Source: Nostoc sp. CMAA1605
GTDB taxonomy: Bacteria; Cyanobacteriota; Cyanobacteriia; Cyanobacteriales; Nostocaceae
NCBI RefSeq assembly: GCF_021596505.1
Contig: NZ_PJIZ01000094.1
Location: 1 to 34,887, forward strand
Direction of reading: 5' to 3'
DNA length: 34,887 nucleotides
Part shown: one piece after another, positions 23,893 to 32,384 of the stretch
Layout of the letters: the number at the start of each line of letters is the position of its first letter
Position numbering within the stretch: position 1 is the first letter of the stretch
Notes under the pieces: generated by a model
What the model was told of the DNA's origin: nothing
Seen by the model: the letters and a program-made list of their open reading frames with translations, nothing else
Databases searched by the model: none
Position numbers and translations under genes: made by a program

Positions 23893-24834
23893 CTACTTAG
23901 CACCCATTTGAGCTGCTACTTCTTCAGCAAAGTTACTTTCTTGTTTTTCAATACCTTCACCTAAGATGTAGCGCACGAAACGGCTCACAGTCACATCTTC
24001 ACCAACTTTCGCCTTCACTTGCTTGACTAGTTCTTCTACAGAAATACTTTGGTCGCGAATGTAGGGTTGGTCTAGCAAGGTCATCTCTTTCAGACGCTTT
24101 TCAATTCGCCCCTGAACGATTTTTTCTCGGATGTTTTCTGGTTTGTTAGCCAAGTCTTCCTTGCCCATTTCGATGTCTTTTTCTTTTTGGACAACTTCGG
24201 CAGGAATGTTGTCTACACTGACATACTCAACGTTGGGACAAGCAGCTACTTGCATAGCTGAGTTCCGCGCCAAAGCTTGGAATTCCTCGTTAGTAGTAGG
24301 TGCTTCTGATTTAGAGCTAACCTCAACCAATACACCAACTCTACCGCCAGTGTGGATGTAGCTGTCTACTACTCCTGGTGTGTCTTGGATAGCAAAATTG
24401 ACAAAGCGACGTACTTGAATGTTTTCACCTAAGTTAGCAATGCTTTGCTTGATGAATTCATCTACAGTGACGCTGTTATCTTCGATGTAAGGTTGAGCCA
24501 GCAAAGATTCTAAGCTATCAGCTGTTGCTGCTTGCTGGGCTAGGTTCTTAACTAGGGCTTTAAAAGCATCGTTACGGGCAACAAAATCTGTTTGGCAGTT
24601 GACTTCTATGAGTACACCTACTTTGCCGCCGGGCTGAACGAAGGTTTCTACTAAACCTTCAGCCGCAATGCGATCGCTTTTTTTACCCGCAGAGGCGATA
24701 CCTTTTTTCCGTAGCCAGTCTATGGCTTCTTCGACATTGCCGTTGGTTTCTTTCAACGCCTTTTTACAGTCCATCATGCCTGCACCAGTTTTTTGGCGTA
24801 GCTCTTGGACGAGTTTTGCAGATATTTCCGCCAT
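23893..24834 (-). CDS. tsf: Translation elongation factor Ts
   Basis: The 313-residue EF-Ts exchanges GDP for GTP on EF-Tu. The N-terminal UBA-like domain and family signature are clear (ELRQKTGAGMMDCKKALKET), followed by EVNCQTDFVARND in the core. It is a long form with an internal repeat: LLAQPYIEDNSVTVDEFIKQ near 110 and LLDQPYIRDQSISVEELVKQ near 250. It lies downstream of rpsB on the same strand, the standard rpsB-tsf pairing, but with an unusually long gap of about 400 bases. The stop codon TAG runs directly into TAATGAGTAATGAG repeats. Confidence 0.97.
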   Translation of the reverse strand: MAEISAKLVQELRQKTGAGMMDCKKALKETNGNVEEAIDWLRKKGIASAGKKSDRIAAEGLVETFVQPGGKVGVLIEVNCQTDFVARNDAFKALVKNLAQQAATADSLESLLAQPYIEDNSVTVDEFIKQSIANLGENIQVRRFVNFAIQDTPGVVDSYIHTGGRVGVLVEVSSKSEAPTTNEEFQALARNSAMQVAACPNVEYVSVDNIPAEVVQKEKDIEMGKEDLANKPENIREKIVQGRIEKRLKEMTLLDQPYIRDQSISVEELVKQVKAKVGEDVTVSRFVRYILGEGIEKQESNFAEEVAAQMGAK

Positions 24835-25072
24835 GTTGCCTCAATTCCTAACTTGACCTTGAGTTGTTATCGCTCACCAAAGCAGTGTTGAGTGCTGAGT
24901 TGAGGGTGGTATGAGGAAGAAACCAACAATTGTTTTTTGTTTATTTCTCCAACTCGATCTTTAAAAACCATAATCAGCACCCAGCATTCATGACTCAGCA
25001 CTAAGCAAGAGTTTTGAGTATTTCTATCTTACTCAGGGCTGGGGAAGAAAAAACGATGAAATTCAAACTATT

Positions 25073-25113
25073 GGAGATGAAGCATGAGGTGTGAGCTTGA
25101 TCTGCTTCATCTT
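25073..25113 (-). promoter_or_regulatory. Intercistronic stem-loop between rpsB and tsf
   Basis: AGATGAAGCA (25075-25084) and TGCTTCATCT (25103-25112) form a 10-bp perfect stem, extendable with a one-base bulge, with an 18-base loop. On the minus strand a T-rich run (TTTTTTCTTCC) follows about 20 bases later. It may modulate rpsB-tsf readthrough or processing. The remainder of 24835-25239 holds only GAGTGCTGAG-type repeats (about 24885-24900 and 24975-25010). Confidence 0.4.
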
Positions 25114-25239
25114 CCATTTTGATTTAGTGTTAAAAGCTATTGCACTGGGAAAATTTACACTGATTCTGCATCTGCCGTTAAATTTTGACATTCAACCAGC
25201 AACGAGTAATTATGTCTTTCCCAGTACAAAAACAGTTGA

Positions 25240-26028
25240 TTATTCTTCTTCGTCGTCGGAAGCAAACTCACTGTAATCACTTTCTTCGTAATCGTACTCT
25301 TCCTCTGCACCTTCGTAATCTTCGTATTCTTCCTCGGCATCTAGCTGACCGTGACGACCTTCATAAATAGCATCTGCTAATTTGCCCACGATCAATTTAA
25401 TTGATCTGATTGCGTCGTCGTTAGCTGGGATGGGAATATCTACTACATCTGGATCACAATTTGTATCCAGCATAGATACGATGGGGATAGAGAGTTTTTG
25501 GCATTCTTGGACAGCGTTATATTCCCGACGTTGGTCAACAATTATCACGACATCAGGAACTTTCCGCATGGTTTTGATACCACCCAAATATTTTTGCAGC
25601 TTCGCCATCTCACGACGCAGCATAGAAGCTTCTTTCTTGGGCAATAAATCTAACGCACCGTTTTCTTCCCGCCGTTCCAAATCTTTCAGGCGGTCTACTC
25701 TGGTTTTGATAGTTGCCCAGTTGGTGAGCATTCCACCTAGCCAGCGTTGGTTGATATAGTGAGAACCACAACGGGCAGCTTCTTGGGCAATAATCCCTGC
25801 TGCTTGCCGCTTTGTGCCTACAAAGAGAAACTTTTTACCCTGCTCCGCCTGCGATCGCATATAGTTATACGCTTCATCCATCAATTGGGCTGTTTGCACC
25901 AAGTCGATGATATGTACACCATTACGCGCAGTGTAAATGTATGGAGACATTTTAGGATTCCAGCGTCGGGTCTGATGCCCAAAGTGAACCCCTGACTCCA
26001 TCATTTGAGCCAATGAAACAACTGGCAT
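25240..26028 (-). CDS. rpsB: 30S ribosomal protein S2
   Basis: The 262-residue S2 starts MPVVSLAQMMESGVHFGHQT. Family features include RWNPKMSPYIYTARNGVHII, NQRWLGGMLTNWATI, and PIVSMLDTNCDPDVVDIPIP followed by ANDDAIRSI. A long acidic tail follows (EEEYEDYEGAEEEYDYEESD), as is common in cyanobacterial S2. The ATG at 26028 is chosen because AGGAGT lies 9-10 bases upstream and S2 proteins begin here; an in-frame ATG at 26121 would add 31 residues unlike S2. The 5' leader contains a small hairpin (TTTCTC-ATG-GAGAAA). Autoregulation by S2 is known in other bacteria but not shown here. Confidence 0.97.
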   Translation of the reverse strand: MPVVSLAQMMESGVHFGHQTRRWNPKMSPYIYTARNGVHIIDLVQTAQLMDEAYNYMRSQAEQGKKFLFVGTKRQAAGIIAQEAARCGSHYINQRWLGGMLTNWATIKTRVDRLKDLERREENGALDLLPKKEASMLRREMAKLQKYLGGIKTMRKVPDVVIIVDQRREYNAVQECQKLSIPIVSMLDTNCDPDVVDIPIPANDDAIRSIKLIVGKLADAIYEGRHGQLDAEEEYEDYEGAEEEYDYEESDYSEFASDDEEE

Positions 26029-26154
26029 ATATTTTTTTACTCCTATTCGGGTTAAACCTCCATCCAGGCGTATTTCTCCATGAGAAACACCCGAATTCCC
26101 AGATGTGCGGAATTTAGACAACTCTACTAGGGTAGCACAGAATGGGGCATTGGG

Positions 26155-26347
26155 AATGGGGAATTGGGCAGGGGGCAGGGGGCAGGGGGCAGGGGGCAGG
26201 GGAGCAGGGGAAGCAGAGGAGAAAAACTAATAACTCACAACTCAGCACTCACAACTCAGCACTCAGCACTCAGCACTCACAACTCAGCACTCACAACTCA
26301 GCACTCAGCACTCAGCACTCAGCACTCACAACTCAGCACTCAATTGA
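26155..26347. repeat. GGGGGCA array followed by CACTCAGCA array
   Basis: GGGGCAG units (26163-26203) pass into GGGGAGCAGG/AAGCAGAGG units. From about 26226 there is a long run of ACAACTCAGCACTCAGCACTC. The right edge overlaps the 3' end of the GT2 gene and supplies its last codons and stop. Frames crossing this array are not genes. Confidence 0.85.
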
Positions 26348-27294
26348 GCATAAGCCTCGTACACACCCTTGACGTTGTACCAGTTGAGGAAAATTCGGGC
26401 GATTTCTAAAGCTAGCTGGGGTTTACCTGAATCAATCAACCACTGTAACAACGGTTTCATGGTGCGTTCATTTAATGCGCCGTTGAGGGAAAGAATCCCC
26501 CACAGTAAACGATGTATCCAGGTCATTTGAATCATCATTTTGACTTCCCAGGTGGGATGCTTCTGATAAAACAAAACTCCCATCCGTCCCCTTTGAATTT
26601 CTTTCTCGATGAGGTTGGGGATTTGCTCTAAGTTAAATGGGGGATGCCAATGATAACCGACGGCGGCGGGACATTTAATCAGTTTCAAACCCAGGTTTTT
26701 GAGTCTGACACCTAGTTCTAAGTCTTCCCAGCCGTAAAGTTGAAAGCCTGTGTCAAATAATCCGGCTTGTACTAGCCAGTGTTTAGGGATGGCGACGTTA
26801 CCTGTGGCGAAAAAGGCGGCGGAGAAGTCTGTGATTTTATAGGGTTCGGCGGTGGGATTGTCAAAATTACAAGTATTAATAACTGCACCGTAAGTAAAAA
26901 AGCGATCGCTGCCTAATTTCTCCTTACCCTGCACTAAAGCATCTGCATGGGCTTGCAGGAAGTTTTCTAGGACTACTAAATCACTATCTATAAATATAAT
27001 GATGTCCCCTTGCGCCTGTTCAACGCCCAAATTCCGCGCCGCCGCCGGGCCTGCATGGTCTTGCTCAAACCAACGCACATGGGGAAAATCTTCTTTATTT
27101 GCCTTTAACCAATCCAGCGTACCGTCAGTAGAACCATCATCTACTAAGACAATTTCATAATTACCTACAACGCTTGATGCGCTTAGTTGCTGCATTTCTA
27201 AGGCTCGCAAGCATTTTTCTAGAATCGGCTGGCGATTATAAGTTGGTATCACAACGCTGATAAACACAGTCTCACCCACAACACAACTACCCAT
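26326..27294 (-). CDS. Glycosyltransferase family 2 protein
   Basis: The 322-residue GT-A enzyme starts with ISVVIPTYNRQPILEKCLRA. It has the nucleotide-binding VLVDDGSTDGTLDWL, the DxD motif IIFIDSDLVV, and the Glyco_tranf_2/7C block AAFFATGNVAIPKHWLVQAG with GWEDLELGVRLKNLG (catalytic ED). It is cytosolic or membrane-associated with no membrane helix, and substrate is unknown. It is not linked to the + strand glycan cluster. The ATG at 27294 follows CTGGAG too closely; a GTG at 27267 (…FISVVIP) is an alternative start. The final residues LSAEL and the stop are read from a CACTCAGCA-type repeat, so the native C-terminus may have been replaced. Confidence 0.92.
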   Translation of the reverse strand: MGSCVVGETVFISVVIPTYNRQPILEKCLRALEMQQLSASSVVGNYEIVLVDDGSTDGTLDWLKANKEDFPHVRWFEQDHAGPAAARNLGVEQAQGDIIIFIDSDLVVLENFLQAHADALVQGKEKLGSDRFFTYGAVINTCNFDNPTAEPYKITDFSAAFFATGNVAIPKHWLVQAGLFDTGFQLYGWEDLELGVRLKNLGLKLIKCPAAVGYHWHPPFNLEQIPNLIEKEIQRGRMGVLFYQKHPTWEVKMMIQMTWIHRLLWGILSLNGALNERTMKPLLQWLIDSGKPQLALEIARIFLNWYNVKGVYEAYAQLSAEL

Positions 27295-27393
27295 CTCCAG
27301 AATAGGACAGCCTGGTACTCAACACAGTTCCTAGTGCGTCCTGAGAACTGAATTCGTGACTCAGCGTTAACAGATAACGCGCAAAAGTCAACC

Positions 27394-27444
27394 AATTTTA
27401 GATTTTAATTTCTGGGTTGAATCTAAAATCCAAAATCTAAAATT
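27394..27444. repeat. Hairpin of AATTTTAGATTTT repeats
   Basis: AATTTTAGATTTT (27394-27406) and AAAATCTAAAATT (27432-27444) are perfect 13-bp inverted arms. Related GATTTTGGATTTTG units occur at 17511-17580. It lies just upstream of the GT2 gene. The rest of 27295-28010 shows only the features listed separately and a GTGCTGAG repeat at about 27890-27943. Confidence 0.55.
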
Positions 27445-27559
27445 CGGAGGTTCAATACAAAAATCGTACTTTCTTCATGAGTAATGGCAAACGGACTGTC
27501 CCTGCAAAACAGTATTTTCCCTCAAAAAATAATTGTTAATAAACTAATATTAATTATTG

Positions 27560-27589
27560 TATAACCTAATCTTAATTTTCTTTAATTAG
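27560..27589 (+). promoter_or_regulatory. Possible Pho-box-like repeats upstream of phoX
   Basis: TATAACCT, CTTAATTT and TTAATTAG stand 11 bases apart from start to start. They loosely resemble the 8-bp direct repeats (YTTAACCT, 3-base spacers) bound by PhoB-type regulators in cyanobacteria. The site is about 420 bases before the phosphatase start, and two of the three repeats are poor matches, so the call is weak. Confidence 0.25.
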
Positions 27590-28010
27590 ATTTTCAGTAA
27601 CCGTTGTTAGTTTCAGCACCATAAACCACTATTAGAGAATATTTGATAAGTCTTTTGTGGCTCACTATTCTAATTCGATTGTAGTCACACGCCTTTATTG
27701 AAAAGGCTTGTCAGCATCCTATTATTATGCCTGCCTCAATATAAATAGGATGAATTAGTCAAACAATAGGACTCAATCAAATATTTTCTGAGTTGTGGTT
27801 TTTGCCGATCATTAACTGTTGATATCAATAAAAATTGAGGTTCATGTGTAATTTGATGTTTTTTTGTTGTCAAACAAAATGACCAAAAGAGTGCTGAGTA
27901 AAAAGTAAGGTTAATTGAACTCAACACCTAGCACTCAGCACTACTGAATCTTTTATTTACAAGATGAACTTAACAGTTAACTCATTAGTGTCAAAATGGA
28001 GAACTAGGTA

Positions 28011-30200
28011 ATGAAGGGACGCTTTCACCCCAAAAATAACGTGACGCTTAACCAATCTCGTAACGAATCAATTCGTGATGTGATTGATCGCGTCAGCATG
28101 AGTCGGCGGCGGTTCATCATGACGGCAGCTAGTGCATCGGTGCTAACTGTGGTAGGTGAAGTTTCGATTGGAGGCATTCTCCAGAGTGTTGAAGCAGCTC
28201 CAATTCCCAAGGGAACAGGATTTGGTGGTATTGGCTTTAAGAGTGTTCCACCTAATGTATTCAATCCAACTACAGGAGTTCTAGAAAAGGATCTTGTTAG
28301 TGTTCCTGAAGGTTATACAGCTAAAGTATTGTTTGCTTGGGGAGATCCCATTATGCCAGGCGCACCGACTTGGTTAGCAGATGCTTCCCAAGATGCTGCT
28401 GCTCAAGCAATGCAAGTGGGGATGCACCATGATGGTATGCACTACTTCCCCTTATCACAAGGTAATGTAGTTGGTCGGACAGTTAGTTCCCAAGCAAGAT
28501 CATTAAGAAGCTTTTTAAACCAGCCGATTAACAATGGTTTGTTATGTGTAAACCATGAATATACCCAGGAAAATATCCTACATGGTTCTGAAGGTCTAAG
28601 TCCCGTCACCATTCAAAAAGTACGGAAGTCTCAGGCTGCTCATGGCGTGTCTATTGTCGAAATTTCCAAAAACGGCAATGAATGGACTTACAATCGCAAT
28701 TCACCCTATGGTCGTCGCATTACCAGTAATACTGAGATGCGAGTTTCGGGGCCTGCGGCTGGGGATGCCTTGTTAAAGTCGAAGAAGTTTAACATTACTC
28801 CCACAGGCTCTACTGAAATCGGCACAAACGACGGCTACACCGCATATGGTACAGTCAACAACTGTGCCAACGGTTACACACCTTGGGATACTTATTTAAC
28901 TTGTGAAGAAAACTGGAACGGTTACTTTGGCAATCGGGGTGAAGCTTTAGTCTCTACTCCAGGGATTGAAGACTCAGAGATTCTGACAGGACAAAATCGT
29001 TATGGTCTTTCTGCTAACGGTGCTGGCTATAGTTGGCATGAAGTTGACCCACGCTTCAACAACCGTACCAACCCACTAGAACCCCATTTATTTGGCTGGG
29101 TAGTTGAGATTGATCCATATGATCCTCTAAGTAAGCCAGTTAAGCGGACGGCTCTAGGTAGATTTAAGCATGAAAGCGCACAGGTTGTGGTGGATGACAA
29201 CAATCGGGTGGCTTTCTATATGGGTGATGATGAACGTAACGAGTATATCTACAAGTTCGTTTGCGCTCAAGCCTATAATCCTGGTAATCGTGCAGCTAAC
29301 CGCGATTTGATGGATTCTGGTATTCTTTACGTGGCCAAATTCAATGACAATGGTACTGGTCAGTGGTTGCCTTTAGTCTATGGTCAAAATGGTTTGACAC
29401 CAGAAAACGGTTTTAGAAGCCAGGCTGAGGTTCTAGTTAAGACTCGTCAGGCGGCGGATAGAGTCGGTGCAACCATGATGGATAGACCAGAGTGGACAGC
29501 AGTACGTCCTCGCATTGGTGGATATAAAGAGATTGAGGTCTACTGTACATTAACCAACAATAACCGTCGTGGTACAGCAACCCCACCTACTGTCAACCAA
29601 GTAAATGGTTCAACAGTTGCGGGTAGTGCGCGTCCTCCTGTAGATGCGGCTAACCCCCGTCCTAGTAATTTGTACGGTCATATTATTCGCTGGCGTGAAG
29701 ATGGACGTACTGTGACAGCAACAACTTTCAAATGGGATATTTTTGTTCAAGGTGGCGACAGAAACAGAACTGAAGCCAATTTTCAAGGCAATATCAATGG
29801 TGATGATTTCAGTTCACCTGATGGTTTGTGGTTTGATGACTTCGGTCGTCTTTGGATTCAAACTGATCAAGCTGGTGATGGTCGTGGTAGCACAATCAAT
29901 GGTGTTCCTGAGCTAATCAACATTGGTAGTAATGGTATGTTTTGTGCTGACCCCAACACCAAACAGGTGAGACGCTTCTTAACTAGTCCTACAGATTGTG
30001 AGGTCACTGGTATTACTAGCACACCTGATGGTAAAGCGATGTTCATCAATATTCAGCATCCTGGTGATAGTGGAACTACCGCAAATCCCACATTATCTAG
30101 TAACTGGCCTTTTAGCCAAGGTTATGGTTTAGCTGGCCGTCCCCGTTCTGCAACGGTAGTTATTACCCGCAATGATGGTGGTGTGGTTGGTGGTTTGTAA
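28011..30200 (+). CDS. phoX: PhoX-family (DUF839) alkaline phosphatase, Tat-exported
   Basis: The 729-residue protein carries a twin-arginine signal: SRRRFIMT at residues 31-38, a hydrophobic segment, then a cleavage-like site near VEAAP. The PhoX/DUF839 domain is recognised by LLCVNHEYTQENIL, YLTCEENWNGYFG, GWVVEIDPYDPLSKPVKRTA, KHESAQVV followed by YMGDDERNEYIYKFV, and FSSPDGLWFDDFGRLWIQTD near the C-terminus. PhoX enzymes are Ca2+/Fe3+ metallophosphatases that release phosphate from organic esters outside the cytoplasm, usually under phosphate starvation (family knowledge). It is monocistronic with a clear terminator. Some DUF839 proteins lack proven phosphatase activity, so the enzymatic call is moderately sure. 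Confidence 0.9.
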   Translation: MKGRFHPKNNVTLNQSRNESIRDVIDRVSMSRRRFIMTAASASVLTVVGEVSIGGILQSVEAAPIPKGTGFGGIGFKSVPPNVFNPTTGVLEKDLVSVPEGYTAKVLFAWGDPIMPGAPTWLADASQDAAAQAMQVGMHHDGMHYFPLSQGNVVGRTVSSQARSLRSFLNQPINNGLLCVNHEYTQENILHGSEGLSPVTIQKVRKSQAAHGVSIVEISKNGNEWTYNRNSPYGRRITSNTEMRVSGPAAGDALLKSKKFNITPTGSTEIGTNDGYTAYGTVNNCANGYTPWDTYLTCEENWNGYFGNRGEALVSTPGIEDSEILTGQNRYGLSANGAGYSWHEVDPRFNNRTNPLEPHLFGWVVEIDPYDPLSKPVKRTALGRFKHESAQVVVDDNNRVAFYMGDDERNEYIYKFVCAQAYNPGNRAANRDLMDSGILYVAKFNDNGTGQWLPLVYGQNGLTPENGFRSQAEVLVKTRQAADRVGATMMDRPEWTAVRPRIGGYKEIEVYCTLTNNNRRGTATPPTVNQVNGSTVAGSARPPVDAANPRPSNLYGHIIRWREDGRTVTATTFKWDIFVQGGDRNRTEANFQGNINGDDFSSPDGLWFDDFGRLWIQTDQAGDGRGSTINGVPELINIGSNGMFCADPNTKQVRRFLTSPTDCEVTGITSTPDGKAMFINIQHPGDSGTTANPTLSSNWPFSQGYGLAGRPRSATVVITRNDGGVVGGL

Positions 30201-30231
30201 TTCAGAATTCTCTCATTCATAATTTATGTAG

Positions 30232-30266
30232 TAGAGACGTTGCATTACAACGTCTCTATTTTTTTA
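30232..30266 (+). terminator. Rho-independent terminator of phoX
   Basis: TAGAGACGTTG (30232-30242) and CAACGTCTCTA (30248-30258) form a perfect 11-bp stem with loop CATTA, followed by a run of T. It lies about 30 bases past the phoX stop. Confidence 0.9.
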
Positions 30267-30271
30267 CGTAA

Positions 30272-30300
30272 AAAAAGACAGGAAAAAAACCTGTCTTTTT
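30272..30300 (-). terminator. Rho-independent terminator of the small PEP-CTERM gene
   Basis: AAAAAGACAGG (30272-30282) and CCTGTCTTTTT (30290-30300) form an 11-bp stem with an A7 loop. On the minus strand it is followed by a T-run. It is back to back with the phoX terminator. Confidence 0.88.
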
Positions 30301-30318
30301 GGTATGAAAAAACTGTTT

Positions 30319-30852
30319 TTAGCCTGCCAAGGCTGCTTTTTTCTTACGCTTCATCCATAGCCCTAAAGTAGTAGCGATCGCAGTTCCACCCACAGCAAAT
30401 GGTTCTGGTACTTTGGTGTAAGTGACTGTACCTGCCAATGTTGTATCGACTGAGTTACTGATTGTGTAAAAGTTGTTTCCGCCTATCTCTGGGGTACTGG
30501 GTTCACTACCAATGAGAAACTGATCAGCTACAAAATAGCTGAGTCCTTGGAATTGACCTGCATCAAAAGTGACTACAGGGAATGAATCAAAATCAACATC
30601 ATCAGCTTCTGTATAGTTATTTCCTAGATAATTGAATGTGACTTTGAGTCCACTTTCTACCCCTAATCTTTCCTCTCCTAGACCAGTTAAAAATGAGTCA
30701 TCATATTTGAAAGTGCCAAAATATTGAGTAGCAGGGGTATCGACTGTGAAATTATAATTTACTATAGCTGCTTGTGCTGGTTTAGACGCGATCGCAGCTA
30801 CAGAAATGGCGGTGGCAATAGTAGCAAGACCTAAGTTTTTACCTAATGTCAT
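30319..30852 (-). CDS. Small PEP-CTERM sorting-domain protein
   Basis: The 177-residue protein has a signal peptide (NLGLATIATAISVAAIASKP, cleavage near AQA). The secreted beta-rich domain contains FKYDDSFLTGLGEERLGVES, and the C-terminal PEP-CTERM tail runs VPEPFAVGGTAIATTLGLW followed by MKRKKK. Export and processing by an exosortase are expected, placing it in the envelope or extracellular matrix. The function of the middle domain is unknown. It is convergent with phoX and has its own terminator. Confidence 0.88.
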   Translation of the reverse strand: MTLGKNLGLATIATAISVAAIASKPAQAAIVNYNFTVDTPATQYFGTFKYDDSFLTGLGEERLGVESGLKVTFNYLGNNYTEADDVDFDSFPVVTFDAGQFQGLSYFVADQFLIGSEPSTPEIGGNNFYTISNSVDTTLAGTVTYTKVPEPFAVGGTAIATTLGLWMKRKKKAALAG

Positions 30853-31066
30853 GAAAAAATACTCCCAGGTTTAATAGTGAATCCTTACGCAATTTCACTT
30901 AATAAACCTTTAGGCAATGACTCAAGGTTAAGGAATATCAAATAAAAGGTTAAGTAGCAACAGACTGACGATATACAGCAGTTAGTAACTTCACGTTTTG
31001 AATTGTCCTAGTCACTATTTGTCTACCTCTTGCTAAACTGGAGTCAAATATTTATATTTCTCTACA

Positions 31067-31366
31067 ATGCAAGTATATTTAGAACGCACGGGGGGGTTTA
31101 CTGGGATTAGTAAAACTATCCATGTTGACACGGACACTCTCCCAACTCCGACAGCAGAGGAATTATCTACACTTGTCGCCTCAGCAGATTTTTTCCAACT
31201 ACCTGAACAAATAATTCCTGAGCATTCCCAGTGCGATCGCTTTCAATATAGACTAACTGTAGAAAATTATGGTCAGCAACACACAGTAATTGTCAGTGAA
31301 ACTGCGCTCACTAACACCTTAAGAAATCTCATTGAATACTTGAATCAGTTACAAATATCTCAATAA
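31067..31366 (+). CDS. Emfourin-like protealysin inhibitor
   Basis: The 99-residue protein matches the emfourin pattern. It starts MQVYLERTGGFTGISKTIHV with the conserved GGF(T/A)GI motif, followed by TAEELSTLVASADFFQLPE and a hydrophobic-basic strand with Y-x-L-x-V (YRLTVENYGQQHTVIVSE). Emfourins inhibit M4-family (thermolysin/protealysin-like) metalloproteases and are usually encoded beside them (family knowledge). No such protease gene lies next to it here. There is no signal peptide, so it would act in the cytosol. Confidence 0.75.
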   Translation: MQVYLERTGGFTGISKTIHVDTDTLPTPTAEELSTLVASADFFQLPEQIIPEHSQCDRFQYRLTVENYGQQHTVIVSETALTNTLRNLIEYLNQLQISQ

Positions 31367-31388
31367 AACATTTTGGCTATTTTCAAAA

Positions 31389-31459
31389 GGGATTGGGGAC
31401 TGGGGACTGGGGACTGGGGATTGGGGATATTCAAATTTTGCCTTTTGCCTTTTGCCTTT
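31389..31459. repeat. GGGGACT and TTTTGCC tandem repeats
   Basis: Four or five GGGGACT/GGGGATT units at about 31392-31427 are followed by TTTTGCC x3 (31436-31458). They separate the convergent emfourin and cobalamin-binding genes and reach the stop of the latter. Confidence 0.75.
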
Positions 31460-32384
31460 ACAATCTCTCCCAGGCTTTTCCTTTGTAACCGTAATCAAAA
31501 ATCTCTGGATGTATAATTTCTGCCATAATTTCTAGAGAATCTACTAATCTGGGGCCTGGACGGTTAAAGTAGGCATTGCCATCGGTTATGTAGACTCTAC
31601 CGCTTTTCATCGCGTGGAGTTTTTGCCAGTCTGGGTGCTGGGCGACTAGTTCCGCTTCTTGACGGGTGCGATTTAAGTCAAAACCACAAGGCATAAAAAT
31701 GATCACATCTGGGTTACTAATCAATAGGTTTTCCCATTGCAGGTGGGGAGATGGTTGACCTGTGACACAAAATAATGATTGTCCTCCAGCTAAGTTGGTA
31801 AGTTCAGGAATCCAATTAGCTGCTACCATGAGGGGATTTGTCCATTCAATACAGGCGACGGTCGGTAATTCTACTAAGGACAGCCCTTGAATTTTTCGTT
31901 GACAAATTCTAACACGAGCCTCTAGGTTTTCTAAGAGTTGAACAGCATCAACATTAAAGATACGCCCTACACGCTCAATATCCTTCCAAACGTCTGCTAG
32001 CAGGTTAGGTTGTAAAGAAACAACTTGCGGAGAGCTTTGAGTCAGTTCAGCCACAGCCTTTTCTACTTCTTGTAAGCTGACGGCGCAAACATTACACTGA
32101 TCTTGGGTCAAGATATGAGTGGGCTGCAATTGTTCTAAGATATCGGTTTTGACTTGGTAAATACTGAGAGCCGACTGTAGCAAATTATTTATCTGATCGT
32201 GGATTTGTTCACTGGAGGTATTACTATCTAGACGCGCTTGGGTGCAAATAGGACGGTTTGTAATTTCTGGGGGATAGTCACATTCATGCGATCGCCCAAC
32301 CACATAATCTGTTAAACCCAAGGCTGCTAAAATCTCTGTTCCACTGGGAATCAGAGAAACAATTCTGATATGAGAATTTTGCAT
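31458..32384 (-). CDS. Cobalamin-binding protein, BtuF-like
   Basis: The 308-residue protein has the periplasmic-binding-protein fold of BtuF/FhuD (PF01497). Typical blocks are RIVSLIPSGTEILAALGLTD, VVGRSHECDYPPEI, THILTQDQCNVCAV and NPDVIIFMPCGFDLNRT, and SGRVYITDGNAYFNRPGPRL lies near the C-terminus. It starts MQNSHIRIVSL with no signal peptide and no upstream in-frame extension seen, so either export is unusual or the protein is cytosolic. No btuC/btuD genes are adjacent and no cobalamin riboswitch was found upstream. The CxxC in QCNVCAV is common to cyanobacterial members. Confidence 0.85.
   Translation of the reverse strand: MQNSHIRIVSLIPSGTEILAALGLTDYVVGRSHECDYPPEITNRPICTQARLDSNTSSEQIHDQINNLLQSALSIYQVKTDILEQLQPTHILTQDQCNVCAVSLQEVEKAVAELTQSSPQVVSLQPNLLADVWKDIERVGRIFNVDAVQLLENLEARVRICQRKIQGLSLVELPTVACIEWTNPLMVAANWIPELTNLAGGQSLFCVTGQPSPHLQWENLLISNPDVIIFMPCGFDLNRTRQEAELVAQHPDWQKLHAMKSGRVYITDGNAYFNRPGPRLVDSLEIMAEIIHPEIFDYGYKGKAWERL

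Noticed and set aside
26029..26121. 31-residue N-terminal extension of S2
   Set aside because: Extension is unlike S2, and AGGAGT sits correctly before the ATG at 26028.
26142..26409. Two overlapping ORFs across the GGGGCAG/CACTCAGCA array
   Set aside because: Pure translation of tandem repeats and antisense to the GT2 gene end.
27691..27707. Hairpin GCCTTT-ATTGA-AAAGGC as a terminator
   Set aside because: No T-run on either strand and no gene ends there.
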